Assembly (NCBI GenBank): GCA_937915975.1
Contig: CALGGL010000314.1
Location: 1 to 5,951, forward strand
Reading direction: 5' to 3'
Source: an uncultured Lachnospiraceae bacterium
Lineage (GTDB): Bacteria > Bacillota > Clostridia > Lachnospirales > Lachnospiraceae
Length of the DNA stretch: 5,951 nucleotides
The first letter of the stretch is position 1; the number at the start of each line of letters is the position of its first letter. Shown one piece after another: positions 5,636 through 5,951 of this stretch. Position numbers and translations under genes: made by a program. The notes below the pieces were generated by a model. It saw only the letters and a list, made by a program, of their open reading frames with translations. It was not told the DNA's origin and made no database searches.

Positions 5636-5951
5636 TCATCCAAACAACGAATGTGCGAGGTTGGATATTATATATTGTCCCGGCATGTAAGCTGATATAT
5701 GCTGTATCACTCTCGGAAGCATAGCGTGGGGCAGTATGCCACCGCCTACATATGCTATGGCGATTGCTGCAAAAAGCATAATCAGATTTCCGGAAAATGC
5801 ACTTTTACATAGGCTGCCTATAATCGATATGATAAGTGCGATGATTAAAATCGATAATAATGCTGTAAATAATCCTTTTAAATTAAAATGAGCATTTAAT
5901 ATGGAAACTGCAATCCAGCAAGGTATATATGTGATGTAAACAGCTATCAGC
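5636..5951 (-). CDS. C-terminal end of an ABC-2-type permease, start outside the window
   Basis: 104 residues of open reading frame enter from the right edge on the minus strand and end at TGA 5636-5638. No Met is needed at the edge because the gene continues beyond it. The translated tail has strongly hydrophobic stretches (for example LLSILIIALIISIIG and LIMLFAAIAIAYVGGG) and ends ILPHAMLPRVIQHISAYMPGQYIISNLAHSLFG. The G/P-rich turn followed by an amphipathic stretch before the last helix is typical of ABC-2 permease C-termini. It is the upstream partner of the permease at 4516-5463, with a 172-base gap that is nearly all palindrome. Two adjacent ABC-2 permeases are usual in exporters that work as a heterodimer; the ATPase is presumably upstream of this gene, beyond the window. 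Confidence 0.7.
   Translation of the reverse strand, partial: LIAVYITYIPCWIAVSILNAHFNLKGLFTALLSILIIALIISIIGSLCKSAFSGNLIMLFAAIAIAYVGGGILPHAMLPRVIQHISAYMPGQYIISNLAHSLFG

Overview
The window looks like accessory DNA from a low- to mid-GC Firmicute, most likely a Lachnospiraceae-type gut or rumen Clostridia. This is an inference from the FIST-GGDEF signalling protein, strong AGGA/GGAG ribosome-binding sites, canonical TATAAT -10 boxes, AT-rich terminators, and a Cas3 fragment whose N-terminus resembles type I-C Cas3 proteins of that group. No rRNA, tRNA, CRISPR array or transposase gene was seen.

Layout. (1) 2-1681 (+): the end of a diguanylate cyclase with an N-terminal FIST sensor region; its true start probably lies left of the window. 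A 20-bp perfect-stem terminator closes it (1729-1775). (2) 1766-3913 (+): a self-contained two-gene cassette with its own promoter (its -35 lies inside the previous terminator stem), an SMC/ABC-like AAA ATPase (RloA/AbiLi-like), a 13-bp-overlapping RloB/AbiLii-like TOPRIM protein, and a branched terminator. This pairing of an ATPase with a TOPRIM-type protein is that of known abortive-infection systems (AbiL, and the related PARIS logic). (3) 3936-4484 (+): an extended -10 promoter, a good RBS and a 162-residue stump of Cas3. The stump keeps most HD-nuclease metal ligands but has lost the end of the HD domain and the whole helicase, and no other cas gene follows. (4) 4516-5951 (-): two ABC-2-type membrane permease genes in one operon, the upstream one cut by the window edge. 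Between them sits a roughly 150-bp nested palindrome, 5481-5632.

Base composition changes along the window. The FIST-GGDEF and permease genes are clearly richer in GC than the ATPase/TOPRIM/Cas3 block, so 1.7-4.5 kb reads as an exchangeable defence locus set between two host genes.

How the parts may work together. The ATPase and TOPRIM protein should form one defence complex, in which the ATPase senses infection and gates a toxic TOPRIM effector. The Cas3 stump looks like the scar of a type I CRISPR-Cas operon lost from the same site. The cyclase and transporter are probably unrelated host functions. The points most worth checking are the defence pair beside the CRISPR scar, and the palindrome, whose arm differences are all G-U wobbles in the plus-strand RNA only.
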